In this document: piece after piece, positions 1 to 5,626 of the stretch
How the letters are laid out: the number at the start of each line of letters is the position of its first letter
How positions within the stretch are numbered: the first letter of the stretch is position 1
IMG/VR virus record: IMGVR_UViG_3300027969_000429
Location: 1-23,599 of that record
Strand: one strand, 5' to 3'
Length of the DNA: 23,599 nt
Source: a virus
The notes under the pieces: generated by a model
Seen by the model: only the letters and a program-made list of their open reading frames with translations
The model's database searches: none
Told to the model about the DNA's origin: nothing
Position numbers and translations under genes: made by a program

Positions 1-53
1 TGGAGGACCAGATTCGCGAGGTACTTGACAGACCTGTACCACCTGTGTTATAA
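1..53 (+). CDS. 3' end of an upstream gene (partial)
   Basis: Frame 3 is open from the window edge and reads EDQIREVLDRPVPPVL before a TAA at 51-53. That stop lies inside the TATAAT box of the first promoter cassette. The C-terminal residues are therefore encoded by the promoter itself, as in the gene ending at 2904, whose last residues are KVLDKAIAPVL. The resemblance of the two ends reflects the shared promoter DNA and not necessarily shared ancestry of the proteins. Too little is present to say what the protein is. Frame 2 would instead end at a TGA (26-28) inside the -35 box, so the frame choice is not certain. Confidence 0.4.
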   Translation, partial: EDQIREVLDRPVPPVL

Positions 54-82
54 TACAGCTTTTCAACCAACCGATAGAGGAC
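25..82 (+). promoter_or_regulatory. Promoter-leader-RBS cassette, copy 1
   Basis: TTGACA at 25-30, an 18-bp spacer containing ACCTGT twice (direct repeat, 9 bp apart), and an extended -10 TGTTATAAT with the hexamer at 49-54. The leader ends in the shared pyrimidine/ACC-rich stretch and the ribosome site AGAGGA (76-81), seven bases before the ATG at 89. Five further copies lie at 475, 2322, 2876, 3217 and 3565. The core fits the sigma-70 consensus, so the host polymerase should read it early in infection (inference). Confidence 0.9.
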
Positions 83-88
83 AGAAAA

Positions 89-379
89 ATGGCAAAGACA
101 ATCGACACTCCCGTGATCACCGAGCAGATGGTGGACGAATTGGCGCAGGTGCGTGACCAGCTTCGCGCCCTGACCGCCCGCGAGAAGCATCTGAAGGAGA
201 TCTTTCGCAAGGGCGGCGAAGCCGTCTACCGTGGTCGCGCCACGCAGGTCTCGATCAAGTTCACCACCGAGCGTCGCATGGACGTCACCGCCGCCCGCGC
301 CGCGCTGGGCGAAGAATGGGTCGCCGACCACCTCGTGGACGTCGAGAAGATGAACATCACGCAGATGGACCTCGTATGA
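89..379 (+). CDS. Small coiled-coil phage protein, unknown function
   Basis: A 96-aa protein starting seven bases after AGAGGA of cassette 1. Residues 10-42 are charged and helical, likely a coiled coil with a REKHLKE stretch. The rest is a small alpha/beta tail with a GRATQVSIKFTTERRMD segment followed by a short helix ending in ALGEEW. This layout, an N-terminal helix followed by a short beta segment and a D-x-x-A-x-R-A-x-L-G motif, is frequent among small phage proteins of unknown role. Its stop overlaps the next start as ATGA. No enzymatic motif is visible. Confidence 0.85.
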   Translation: MAKTIDTPVITEQMVDELAQVRDQLRALTAREKHLKEIFRKGGEAVYRGRATQVSIKFTTERRMDVTAARAALGEEWVADHLVDVEKMNITQMDLV

Positions 380-471
380 AAGACGCGCTGCTTTGGATCG
401 CTTCCGGCTTCATGTTCGCGATCATGTTCGGGCTCGCATTCTTCATCGACTGGACCCCGCCGATCGTCTGA
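376..471 (+). CDS. 31-aa single-pass membrane peptide
   Basis: A very short gene that starts in an ATGA overlap with the preceding stop and ends at TGA 469-471, directly before the second promoter cassette. The product is MKDALLWIASGFMFAIMFGL followed by AFFIDWTPPIV. Residues 4-24 are almost wholly hydrophobic, giving one membrane segment with a short Asp-Trp-Thr-Pro-Pro tail. The stop-start coupling and exact fit between neighbours support it. Small membrane peptides in phage early regions often act on the host envelope or on superinfecting phage, but nothing here identifies the role. Confidence 0.6.
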   Translation: MKDALLWIASGFMFAIMFGLAFFIDWTPPIV

Positions 472-474
472 TAC

Positions 475-531
475 TTGACAGACCTATGGCACCTGTGTTA
501 TAATCAAGCTTTTCAACCACCAATAGAGGAC
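475..531 (+). promoter_or_regulatory. Promoter-leader-RBS cassette, copy 2
   Basis: TTGACA at 475-480, 18-bp spacer, TGTTATAAT with hexamer 499-504, leader ending in CCAATAGAGGAC, and AGAGGA at 525-530, eight bases before the ATG at 539. The spacer keeps only the promoter-proximal ACCTGT; the first copy has changed to ACCTATG. Confidence 0.9.
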
Positions 532-538
532 TCCTACC

Positions 539-1516
539 ATGGCACACGAATTAGACTTTTCCAATGGCCGCACCAACATGGCTTACGTCGGCGAGACCCC
601 GTGGCACGGGCTCGGCCAAGTGCTGACCCCGGACGCCAGCATCGACACATGGGCCCGCGAAGCCGGGTTCGACTGGGAAGTGAAAAAGGGCGCGATCGCC
701 TATGAGGTGCGCGACGAGAACGACGCCCCGCTGCGTATGCAGACCGTGCCGAAACGCTGGGCGCTGTACCGCTCCGACACCGGACAGCCGCTCTCGGTCA
801 TGTCGAGCAACTATCACATCACCCAGCCCCGCGCCGTGATGGAGTTCTTTCGCGACCTGACCGAGGTGGGCGGCTTCAAGATGGAGACCGCCGGGATGCT
901 GCGCGACGGCGCGACCTATTGGGCGCTGGCCCGGGCTGACGACACCTTCGACGTCGGCGGCGGCGACATCGTGCTCCCCTACCTGCTGCTGGCCACGTCG
1001 TGCGATGGTACGCTGTCGAACGTCGCCCAATTCACCACGACTCGCGTGGTCTGCGCCAACACGCTGGGCGTGGCCGTCGATAACAAGAGCGGCCAAATCC
1101 GCGTGCCTCATTCGACGAACTTCGATCCGGTCCGATTCAAGACCGAACTCGGGCTCGTGGGCGGCTCCTGGGATTCGTTCAAGGTGAACGCCAAGGCGCT
1201 GGCGAAGCGGACTGTGTCGAAAGAGGAAGCGACTCGCTACTTCGTCGACGTGTTCTACGGCGCAGAGGAAGAGGTGGACGTGACCACCAAGCGCCCGATG
1301 ATCGAGATGGTGACGAAGATCTATTTGGACGGCGTGGGCCAGCGTACGAAGACCGCGACCGGGACGGCATGGGGGCTGCTCAACGCGGTGACCCGCTTCG
1401 CCGATCACGAGCGCAAGGCCGATTCGCGCGATACCCGGCTGCAGTCGGCATGGTTCGGCGCTGGCGCACGTCTCAAGCGCGACGCGCTGGACACGGCATT
1501 GGCACTGGTAGCATGA
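539..1516 (+). CDS. DUF932 / TIGR03299-family phage-plasmid protein
   Basis: A 325-aa protein whose N-terminus (MAHELDF, then TPWHGLGQVL) and central block (LLATSCDGTLSNVAQFTTTR, then VVCANTLGVAV) are hallmarks of the DUF932 family, often annotated as phage/plasmid-like protein TIGR03299. Length is normal for the family. Members occur on phages and plasmids; the biochemical role is not established, though an association with recombination or replication genes has been noted. It starts eight bases after the RBS of cassette 2. A long open frame on the opposite strand (551-1408) is a GC-content shadow. Family assignment is strong; function is unknown. Confidence 0.9.
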   Translation: MAHELDFSNGRTNMAYVGETPWHGLGQVLTPDASIDTWAREAGFDWEVKKGAIAYEVRDENDAPLRMQTVPKRWALYRSDTGQPLSVMSSNYHITQPRAVMEFFRDLTEVGGFKMETAGMLRDGATYWALARADDTFDVGGGDIVLPYLLLATSCDGTLSNVAQFTTTRVVCANTLGVAVDNKSGQIRVPHSTNFDPVRFKTELGLVGGSWDSFKVNAKALAKRTVSKEEATRYFVDVFYGAEEEVDVTTKRPMIEMVTKIYLDGVGQRTKTATGTAWGLLNAVTRFADHERKADSRDTRLQSAWFGAGARLKRDALDTALALVA

Positions 1517-1530
1517 AAGGGGGCAGAGTC

Positions 1531-2325
1531 ATGGCAACACGCATCCAATGGTCAGCGACAGAACGCGCGGCGATCGCGCAACAGATCCGAGTGATCCGGG
1601 CGAAAGACCCGGGGCTCTCCCACCCGAAAGCGCTGCTGTGCGCGGCGCAGATGGTCCTGCCAATGTCGCGACGGCGAAAGATCACCGACGGCGTGGTCTA
1701 CGCGCTGAAGGGCTGGGTTAACGACATCCGGTACGAGCCGATCCCGGAGCCAGCACCCGCGCCGGTGCTAGACCCGATACCCGAGCCGCCGAAATCTGCG
1801 GTCTCGATCGGTGATCTGGCGCTGGCGCTAGTGCGCGAAATAACCCGTGAGGTCATGCGCGAAATGCGAGCGGAGCGCGAACGCGAGGAAGCAGAGAGCG
1901 AGCGCGAGCGCTACCGCGACCTATCTGATCGGGTGAGCGCCGGGATGGCCCGCGACCTCGAAAGACAGCAGGGGCGCGAGAATATGAAGCTGCGCGACTA
2001 TCTGGCGCGGGGCGAATTCGAGAAGCCCCGGCGACTTTCGATCGTAGTGCTAGGCATACAGCCAACACAAGCGCACATAGTGAGGGAGGCCTACCGGGGG
2101 CGCGACATTGATTTCGACTTGTACGATTCGGACGCGGCTGCGAAACGCGAGGTGGTGCGGCGCGACGTGGTTGTGCTGATGACGAAGTTCATTTCGCACA
2201 GCGTGCAGGAGCGGTGGCGACCAGCGGTGGCCCGCGATAACTTCGCGTGTTTGGTGTACTGCAACGGTGGGGTGACGGAACTATGCGCCGAGATCAATAA
2301 CGTGCTTAGCGTACGAGGTCATTGA
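1531..2325 (+). CDS. DUF2325-like C-terminal domain protein with charged linker
   Basis: A 264-aa protein. I chose the ATG at 1531 because AAGGGGG (1517-1523) lies seven bases upstream; an ATG at 1513 overlapping the previous stop would add MKGGRV. Residues 1-66 form a helical basic domain, 68-88 a proline-rich linker (PIPEPAPAPVLDPIPEPP), and 95-155 a highly charged Arg/Glu helix, likely a coiled coil. Residues 168-260 carry an LSIVVLGI strand, a DVVVLMTKFISHS motif and a late VYCNGG loop. This matches the order in DUF2325, a small Rossmann-like domain of unknown role. The TGA lies inside the -35 box of cassette 3. The family call is from memory. Confidence 0.8.
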   Translation: MATRIQWSATERAAIAQQIRVIRAKDPGLSHPKALLCAAQMVLPMSRRRKITDGVVYALKGWVNDIRYEPIPEPAPAPVLDPIPEPPKSAVSIGDLALALVREITREVMREMRAEREREEAESERERYRDLSDRVSAGMARDLERQQGRENMKLRDYLARGEFEKPRRLSIVVLGIQPTQAHIVREAYRGRDIDFDLYDSDAAAKREVVRRDVVVLMTKFISHSVQERWRPAVARDNFACLVYCNGGVTELCAEINNVLSVRGH

Positions 2326-2378
2326 CAAAGGTATGGGACCCGTGTTATAATGCGGGTTTCCACCAACCAATAGAGGAC
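2322..2378 (+). promoter_or_regulatory. Promoter-leader-RBS cassette, copy 3
   Basis: TTGACA at 2322-2327, 18-bp spacer, TGTTATAAT with hexamer 2346-2351, leader ending in ACCAATAGAGGAC, and AGAGGA at 2372-2377, seven bases before ATG 2385. The TGA of the preceding gene (2323-2325) lies within the -35 hexamer. The spacer is diverged (GGTATGGGACCCG) and lacks the ACCTGT repeats of copies 1, 5 and 6. Confidence 0.9.
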
Positions 2379-2384
2379 AACACC

Positions 2385-2537
2385 ATGGCACAATCAATCA
2401 CCCAAGCGCTCACCTCCGACTGGATCGATCGCAACATGCGCATGTACGGCGTCGCCGACATCGACGAGTGGAACGCAGCATGCGCGATTGCGCAACCTAC
2501 AAATCCGTCGGTGCTAACATGGTCATCGCCGGACTGA
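2385..2537 (+). CDS. 50-aa protein, unknown function
   Basis: The gene of cassette 3. The open frame extends upstream through the promoter, but the AGAGGA site seven bases before ATG 2385 fixes the start. The product begins MAQSITQALTSDWIDRNMRM and ends PSVLTWSSPD. It is short, polar and mildly acidic, with an amphipathic first half and no recognisable domain. The 3' third overlaps the next reading frame, and its TGA overlaps a downstream ATG as TGATG. I do not recognise it. Confidence 0.65.
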   Translation: MAQSITQALTSDWIDRNMRMYGVADIDEWNAACAIAQPTNPSVLTWSSPD

Positions 2538-2668
2538 TGTCCGACGCGCAGGAACTGATGGCGCACGGCGACGTGGAGCGTGCACGCAAGACACTGAACA
2601 TCGCGAAATCTGTGCTGTTCGACGTGATGGACGGCGAAATGGTCGGCTGCGTGGCGGATTGCTCATGA
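2480..2668 (+). CDS. Small helical protein, unknown function; start uncertain
   Basis: The frame from 2480 gives 62 aa; GAGTGGA (2466-2472) lies seven bases before this ATG. In-frame ATGs at 2519 and 2537 are alternatives; 2537 sits in a TGATG overlap with the previous stop and would give 43 aa (MSDAQELMAHGDVERARKTL and onwards). That part is clearly helical (AQELMAHGDVERARKTLNIA), like a short TPR-type helical pair. The gene ends in an ATGA overlap with the next. The amino-terminal extension overlaps the preceding gene by 58 bases, which makes the shorter forms credible. Function unknown. Confidence 0.55.
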   Translation: MRDCATYKSVGANMVIAGLMSDAQELMAHGDVERARKTLNIAKSVLFDVMDGEMVGCVADCS

Positions 2669-2904
2669 GCCGCACGATCACCTACCCGGACTTGATGGCG
2701 CTGTTCAAGCGCAAATTCGCCGAAGCCGACATCGGCCAGTGCCGCCGTGCGCTGCAGGACTGCTACGAAACGCTGCGCATCCACGAGCGTCAACCCGGAT
2801 CGGAAGAGTACGTGCGAAAGCTGTGGTGCGAAATCGACGCGATCCGGGATCGGCAGATGGCGTGCCAAAAGGTACTTGACAAAGCTATAGCGCCCGTGTT
2901 ATAA
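2665..2904 (+). CDS. 79-aa protein whose C-terminus is encoded by the next promoter
   Basis: It starts in an ATGA overlap with the preceding gene and begins MSRTITYPDLMALFKRKFAE. The body is helical and charged with three cysteines but no spaced metal motif. The last residues, KVLDKAIAPVL, are read from the -35 and spacer of cassette 4, and the TAA at 2902-2904 is part of its TATAAT box. The natural C-terminus may therefore have been replaced by promoter sequence. I do not recognise a family. Confidence 0.7.
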   Translation: MSRTITYPDLMALFKRKFAEADIGQCRRALQDCYETLRIHERQPGSEEYVRKLWCEIDAIRDRQMACQKVLDKAIAPVL

Positions 2905-2931
2905 TCGAGTCTTTTACCACCAATAGAGGAC
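2876..2931 (+). promoter_or_regulatory. Promoter-leader-RBS cassette, copy 4
   Basis: TTGACA at 2876-2881, 18-bp spacer, TGTTATAAT with hexamer 2900-2905, leader ending in CCAATAGAGGAC, and AGAGGA at 2925-2930, eight bases before ATG 2939. The upstream gene terminates inside the -10 hexamer. This copy has the most diverged spacer (AAGCTATAGCGCCCG). Confidence 0.9.
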
Positions 2932-2938
2932 ACCTACC

Positions 2939-3220
2939 ATGATGATTTTGAACACCACCGCCGACATCATTGACGCGATCGTTAATCGCGGCCTGATCCC
3001 GATCGAGTACCGCAGCATCTACGGCGGCACGTGCGTCGGGTGCGAAATCAAAGAGGGCGACAACATGGACGACCTGCACAAGCCGGGTGCGATCGTGACG
3101 CACAATGGCCGCGACTTCGTCGTCTACTGGCCCCACGCCCCGTGGGACGACAACGTCGTCGAGTACATCTCTACCCTGATGGACCCGTCGGCCTTCGCCG
3201 CCAACTACTGGGGGTATTGA
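2939..3220 (+). CDS. 93-aa acidic protein, unknown function
   Basis: The gene of cassette 4; ATG 2939 is eight bases after AGAGGA, and a second ATG follows immediately. The protein starts MMILNTTADIIDAIVNRGLI and has a GGTCVGCEIKEGD segment with a single Cys-x-x-Cys, followed by an aromatic acidic C-terminus (VYWPHAPWDDNVVEYI and AANYWGY). A lone CxxC is not enough to call a zinc site. The TGA (3218-3220) lies within the TTGACA of cassette 5. Not recognised. Confidence 0.75.
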   Translation: MMILNTTADIIDAIVNRGLIPIEYRSIYGGTCVGCEIKEGDNMDDLHKPGAIVTHNGRDFVVYWPHAPWDDNVVEYISTLMDPSAFAANYWGY

Positions 3221-3275
3221 CAGCCTGTACCACCTGTGTTATAATCGAATCTTTCGCAACCAACCAATAGAGGAC
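3217..3275 (+). promoter_or_regulatory. Promoter-leader-RBS cassette, copy 5
   Basis: TTGACA at 3217-3222, a 17-bp spacer, TGTTATAAT with hexamer 3240-3245, leader ending in ACCAATAGAGGAC, and AGAGGA at 3269-3274, seven bases before ATG 3282. The spacer is identical to copy 6 and differs from copy 1 by one missing base. The previous stop codon lies in the -35 hexamer. Confidence 0.9.
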
Positions 3276-3281
3276 AGCATC

Positions 3282-3557
3282 ATGAACAAAGCACGCCGCA
3301 CCGCCATCACCACCGAAGTCGCCAAAGCTCGGGATCTGCTCGCGCAACTGAGCCGCTGCGCGACCGCGCTCGAAACGCTGAAAGACCAAGAGCAGGAATG
3401 CTACGACAACATGCCGATGGGCCTGCAGGAATCGGACGGCGGCGAGAAGATACTCGACACCGCGACCATGCTGGAGCAGTGCGTCGCCGATATGGACGGA
3501 GCGATCAACGAAATCACGAGCAGCATGGACGAAATCGAGGAAGTCGTGGCCGCGTAG
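3282..3557 (+). CDS. Small acidic coiled-coil phage protein
   Basis: A 91-aa protein, almost entirely helical and acidic towards the C-terminus. It contains EQECYDNMPMGLQESDGGEK, a motif with the pattern E-x-x-x-Y-D-N-M-P-x-x-L-Q-x-S that I recognise from many small phage proteins of unknown function, there also flanked by long heptad-like helices. The N-terminus MNKARR plus the two coiled-coil halves around the NMP turn suggest a helical hairpin. It is driven by cassette 5 and followed at once by cassette 6. Role unknown. Confidence 0.8.
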   Translation: MNKARRTAITTEVAKARDLLAQLSRCATALETLKDQEQECYDNMPMGLQESDGGEKILDTATMLEQCVADMDGAINEITSSMDEIEEVVAA

Positions 3558-3564
3558 CCAATAC

Positions 3565-3622
3565 TTGACAGCCTGTACCACCTGTGTTATAATACGATCT
3601 TTCACCACCACCAATAGAGGAC
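3565..3622 (+). promoter_or_regulatory. Promoter-leader-RBS cassette, copy 6
   Basis: TTGACA at 3565-3570, a 17-bp spacer with the CCTGT repeat, TGTTATAAT with hexamer 3588-3593, leader ending in ACCAATAGAGGAC, and AGAGGA at 3616-3621, seven bases before ATG 3629. The upstream gene ends at TAG 3555-3557, just outside the -35 box. Confidence 0.9.
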
Positions 3623-3628
3623 ATCAAA

Positions 3629-4150
3629 ATGCAAATCGCCATCATCACCGCCACCAGTGAGCAAGTCGAAATCGTCGCCGTCAAAGGCGGCTGGTCCACG
3701 ATTCGTGCCACCAATTCGCTGATCCGCTTCGAGCGCAAGGTGCGCAACAGCGCACTGAGCGACCACGCGGAGATCACCGCGCAGAAAGCGCCCACTACCG
3801 CCAAGCTGGTGGCCGAGAAGCTGGCTAAGCCCGCCGTCAGCGTGGAAGCCGTGCAGGAAGGGCGCAAGAATGGCGTCGTCTTCGCTGGCTACCTACCCCA
3901 ATACGAAGCGTACGCCGCGAAACGCGCCGACGGCACGACCAAGCGCTCGATCGACAAGGGCGACAACGTGGCCGTGCTCCTGCGAAATCTGGACCTGGGC
4001 GACGTCTACGACACCGTCTCGAGCGCGACCGGCACGTCGGTGGCTGACCTCTTCCACCGCTTCGGCCACCTCAACCCCGGCATGCAGCGCATGAATCTGG
4101 GCAACATGTTCCGCCGCGCCCTGCGCGAAGCCGCCGCCGCGACCGCTTGA
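3629..4150 (+). CDS. 173-aa basic protein, unknown function
   Basis: The last and longest of the small cassette genes. Residues 1-45 form a beta-rich N-terminal part (MQIAIITATSEQVEIVAVKG). A basic Ala/Lys-rich linker follows (about 45-80), and then a helical C-terminal domain with a SIDKGDNVAVLLRNLDLGDV stretch and a SVADLFHRFGHLNPGMQRMN stretch. Phages sometimes place late helical domains of this kind on DNA-associated proteins, but no known motif is visible. The gene ends seven bases before a TTCG-loop hairpin. Not recognised; coding is well supported by the cassette and codon pattern. Confidence 0.8.
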   Translation: MQIAIITATSEQVEIVAVKGGWSTIRATNSLIRFERKVRNSALSDHAEITAQKAPTTAKLVAEKLAKPAVSVEAVQEGRKNGVVFAGYLPQYEAYAAKRADGTTKRSIDKGDNVAVLLRNLDLGDVYDTVSSATGTSVADLFHRFGHLNPGMQRMNLGNMFRRALREAAAATA

Positions 4151-4155
4151 ATCCC

Positions 4156-4171
4156 CGGGGCTTCGGCCCCG
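4156..4171 (+). terminator. TTCG-loop hairpin, possible weak terminator
   Basis: A perfect 6-bp stem CGGGGC/GCCCCG closes a TTCG loop (4162-4165) a few bases after the stop at 4150. It is followed by a C-rich run and not a T-run, so intrinsic termination would be weak; it may instead protect the 3' end of the message. A longer relative with the same loop lies at 17627-17646. Confidence 0.45.
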
Positions 4172-4211
4172 TCCCCCCGCCGTTCCACAACCACCGAAGG
4201 AGAATGAGAGC

Positions 4212-4427
4212 ATGACACGACAAATCGAAACACGAATCCGACTGCACGAGGGCACGTTCAAGGGCGAAATCCTGGCCGACGGCATGCGCGGCATCTTCGA
4301 GGCCACGGTCTCGGGCCAGCGCTTGGACGCGACGTTCGTCCAGCACGAGCGGTCCGAGAAGGACATCGACCAATGGGCGCTGTTCCAGCTCTTGCAGCGC
4401 TGGATCGAAACGAATCTGGCCGGGTGA
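4212..4427 (+). CDS. 71-aa protein, unknown function
   Basis: First gene of a run of five overlapping genes without promoter cassettes. AAGGAGAA lies about nine bases before ATG 4212. The protein starts MTRQIETRIRLHEGTFKGEI and appears to be a small beta-rich fold followed by a C-terminal helix (DQWALFQLLQRWIETNLAG). It has no recognisable motif. Its stop overlaps a possible GTG start of the next gene. Confidence 0.7.
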   Translation: MTRQIETRIRLHEGTFKGEILADGMRGIFEATVSGQRLDATFVQHERSEKDIDQWALFQLLQRWIETNLAG

Positions 4428-4432
4428 GCGCC

Positions 4433-4600
4433 ATGGACGCAATACGACTGGCATTGAAAGCGGCGGAGCACGCCCTGCGACTGGACAACCGGTACGCGAA
4501 AGAATTCGGCCTACCCGGCATGGAATCCGACACCAAGAAAGCGCTGGCCGCAGTGCGTGCGGGGCTGCGTGCGCTCAAGGCGCTGGAGGCGCGAGCATGA
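4433..4600 (+). CDS. 55-aa helical protein, unknown function
   Basis: The chosen ATG at 4433 gives MDAIRLALKAAEHALRLDNR at the N-terminus; a GTG at 4424 in a GTGA overlap with the previous stop would add three residues. The protein is two Ala/Leu-rich amphipathic helices around a GLPGMES turn. Neither start has a strong ribosome site, so translational coupling is likely. It ends in ATGA. Not recognised. Confidence 0.6.
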   Translation: MDAIRLALKAAEHALRLDNRYAKEFGLPGMESDTKKALAAVRAGLRALKALEARA

Positions 4601-4908
4601 CCGAACTGATTCGACGAGGACCGGGCTGCTGCGTCGTCAACGGGCGCTTGGCGGGTATGCGGGTATATTCGGTCCAACCGGGCATCGAGAGCGCCCCGGA
4701 GACCCCACGGGAGCCCCGGGCGACCCCGCCGCGTGTCGAGGCTGCTCCGGACCGGGCACGCCAACTGGTGCAGGAGTGCGACGGGCGGGCGGCACGGGTG
4801 GCGCTGTGCAAGCGCTTCAAAATCAACCCCGCGATCCTGGACGCGCCGAACGCCGGGGTGGCGACCATGCGGCTACTGAACGCACTGCGAAAGGCGGGTG
4901 TGCGGTGA
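4597..4908 (+). CDS. 103-aa protein with possible DNA-binding helices
   Basis: It starts in an ATGA overlap, with GGAGG (4585-4589) seven bases upstream. Residues 1-25 contain a GPGCCVVNGRLAG segment, 30-50 are a proline/arginine-rich linker, and 51-103 are helical (DRARQLVQECDGRAARVALC, then NALRKAGVR). The helical part resembles a short helix-turn-helix in composition, but I cannot place the turn with confidence. It ends in a GTGA overlap with the next gene. Function unknown. Confidence 0.65.
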   Translation: MTELIRRGPGCCVVNGRLAGMRVYSVQPGIESAPETPREPRATPPRVEAAPDRARQLVQECDGRAARVALCKRFKINPAILDAPNAGVATMRLLNALRKAGVR

Positions 4909-5198
4909 GCCCGATGGCTGAGGACTTCGCCACGCTGGGCGTTCGCACGTTAGGGGACGCCGAGGCTCGAATGGCTCGGATTCTGGAAAAGAACCAGCAC
5001 TGGCGGGAGTGCGCCGATGGCTCGTACGAAATGGCGCTCATGCTGGACGGCTATTGGGTGCTCGAAGCGATCGCCATCGAAATGCGGAGGGCCACGGGAG
5101 CGGCTCAAGAGGGTTCGGGCTATATTAGTACCGATACTATACCCGCAGACGCAACGGAGGGCCACGGAGATACCTCTCCGGGGTGTCCGGAGCTATGA
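4905..5198 (+). CDS. 97-aa protein, unknown function
   Basis: The GTG at 4905 overlaps the previous stop (GTGA), with AAAGGCGGG about six bases upstream; an ATG at 4914 is an alternative. Residues 5-65 are helical and acidic (EDFATLGVRTLGDAEARMAR and MLDGYWVLEAIAIEMRRATG). The C-terminal 30 residues are a low-complexity Gly/Thr/Ser/Asp tail read through a region that contains a 13-bp direct repeat and an AT-rich dyad, so that part may be shaped by a DNA or RNA signal. It ends in an ATGA overlap with the nuclease gene. Confidence 0.6.
   Translation: MSPMAEDFATLGVRTLGDAEARMARILEKNQHWRECADGSYEMALMLDGYWVLEAIAIEMRRATGAAQEGSGYISTDTIPADATEGHGDTSPGCPEL
5085..5167. repeat. 13-bp direct repeat flanking an AT-rich dyad
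   Basis: CGGAGGGCCACGG occurs at 5085-5097 and again at 5155-5167. Between them is an AT-rich island in otherwise GC-rich DNA (about 5119-5142) that can fold as CGGG, TATA, GTA paired with TAC, TATA, CCCG around a CCGA loop, with bulges of one and three bases. It lies just upstream of the nuclease start at 5195 and could be a local regulatory element. Confidence 0.35.
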
Positions 5199-5620
5199 GG
5201 CTCCCTGAGCAGCGGCTGAACGACTGGATCGCGAAATGGCTCGCTGGGCGGGCGCTCGTGGAACGCGTCGAGAACCGGGTGAAGCGGGACACGCCCGACA
5301 TCTTCGTGGCCACACCGGCATGGGCCGGGTGGATCGAGTCGAAGGTGCTCCCGGCGTTCCCGAAGCGAGCGACCACCGCCGTGCGACTGGAACACTGGAC
5401 CACCGGGCAACGCTACTTCATGCAGCGGCTGCTTCCGACTGCGGCGAAAGGGTGGCTGGTGTGCCGGGTGGCCGACGAGGTCTTCGTGTTCAACGGCGCG
5501 AAGCTGGCGACTCACGGGCAGGACTGGACCGAGTCGGACTGGCGGGCGATGGCCGTCGTGGTGCAAGTGCGAAACGATCACGGTGGGGCGCTGCTTGCGG
5601 CACTGGGCGCGGTGTGTTAG
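5195..5620 (+). CDS. Probable PD-(D/E)XK (VRR-NUC-like) nuclease
   Basis: A 141-aa protein starting in an ATGA overlap (MRLPEQRLNDWIAKWLAGRA). It shows the order expected of small phage VRR-NUC or endonuclease-VII-like PD-(D/E)XK enzymes: an N-terminal helix with acidic residues (E23, E26), TPDIF with Pro34-Asp35, then WIESK with Glu48 and Lys50 as the E-x-K half, then TTGQRYFMQRL and a late beta strand (DEVFVFNG). Such enzymes cut DNA using a metal ion and serve in recombination, junction resolution or packaging. Its TAG stop lies inside the -10 hexamer of the next promoter. The family call rests on motif order alone. Confidence 0.75.
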   Translation: MRLPEQRLNDWIAKWLAGRALVERVENRVKRDTPDIFVATPAWAGWIESKVLPAFPKRATTAVRLEHWTTGQRYFMQRLLPTAAKGWLVCRVADEVFVFNGAKLATHGQDWTESDWRAMAVVVQVRNDHGGALLAALGAVC

Positions 5621-5623
5621 AAT
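5595..5623 (+). promoter_or_regulatory. Extended -10 promoter overlapping the nuclease stop codon
   Basis: TTGCGG at 5595-5600, a 17-bp spacer and TGTTAGAAT with the hexamer at 5618-5623. The TAG stop of the nuclease gene (5618-5620) forms the first half of the -10. Predicted start near 5630, leading into the structured gene-free region. It resembles the six cassettes in the CGGTGTGT...AAT core but has none of their leader. Confidence 0.5.
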
Positions 5624-5626
5624 CCC

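Noticed and set aside
475-705. Frame starting with TTG in the second promoter
   Set aside because: Its start lies in the -35 hexamer, and it overlaps the DUF932 gene in another frame.
551-1408. Long open frame on the minus strand across the DUF932 gene
   Set aside because: It mirrors the plus-strand gene, is rich in His/Arg/Val from GC codons and has no ribosome site; a GC-content shadow.
4660-4680. Promoter-like GGGTATATTCGG in the 103-aa gene
   Set aside because: No -35 at an acceptable distance.
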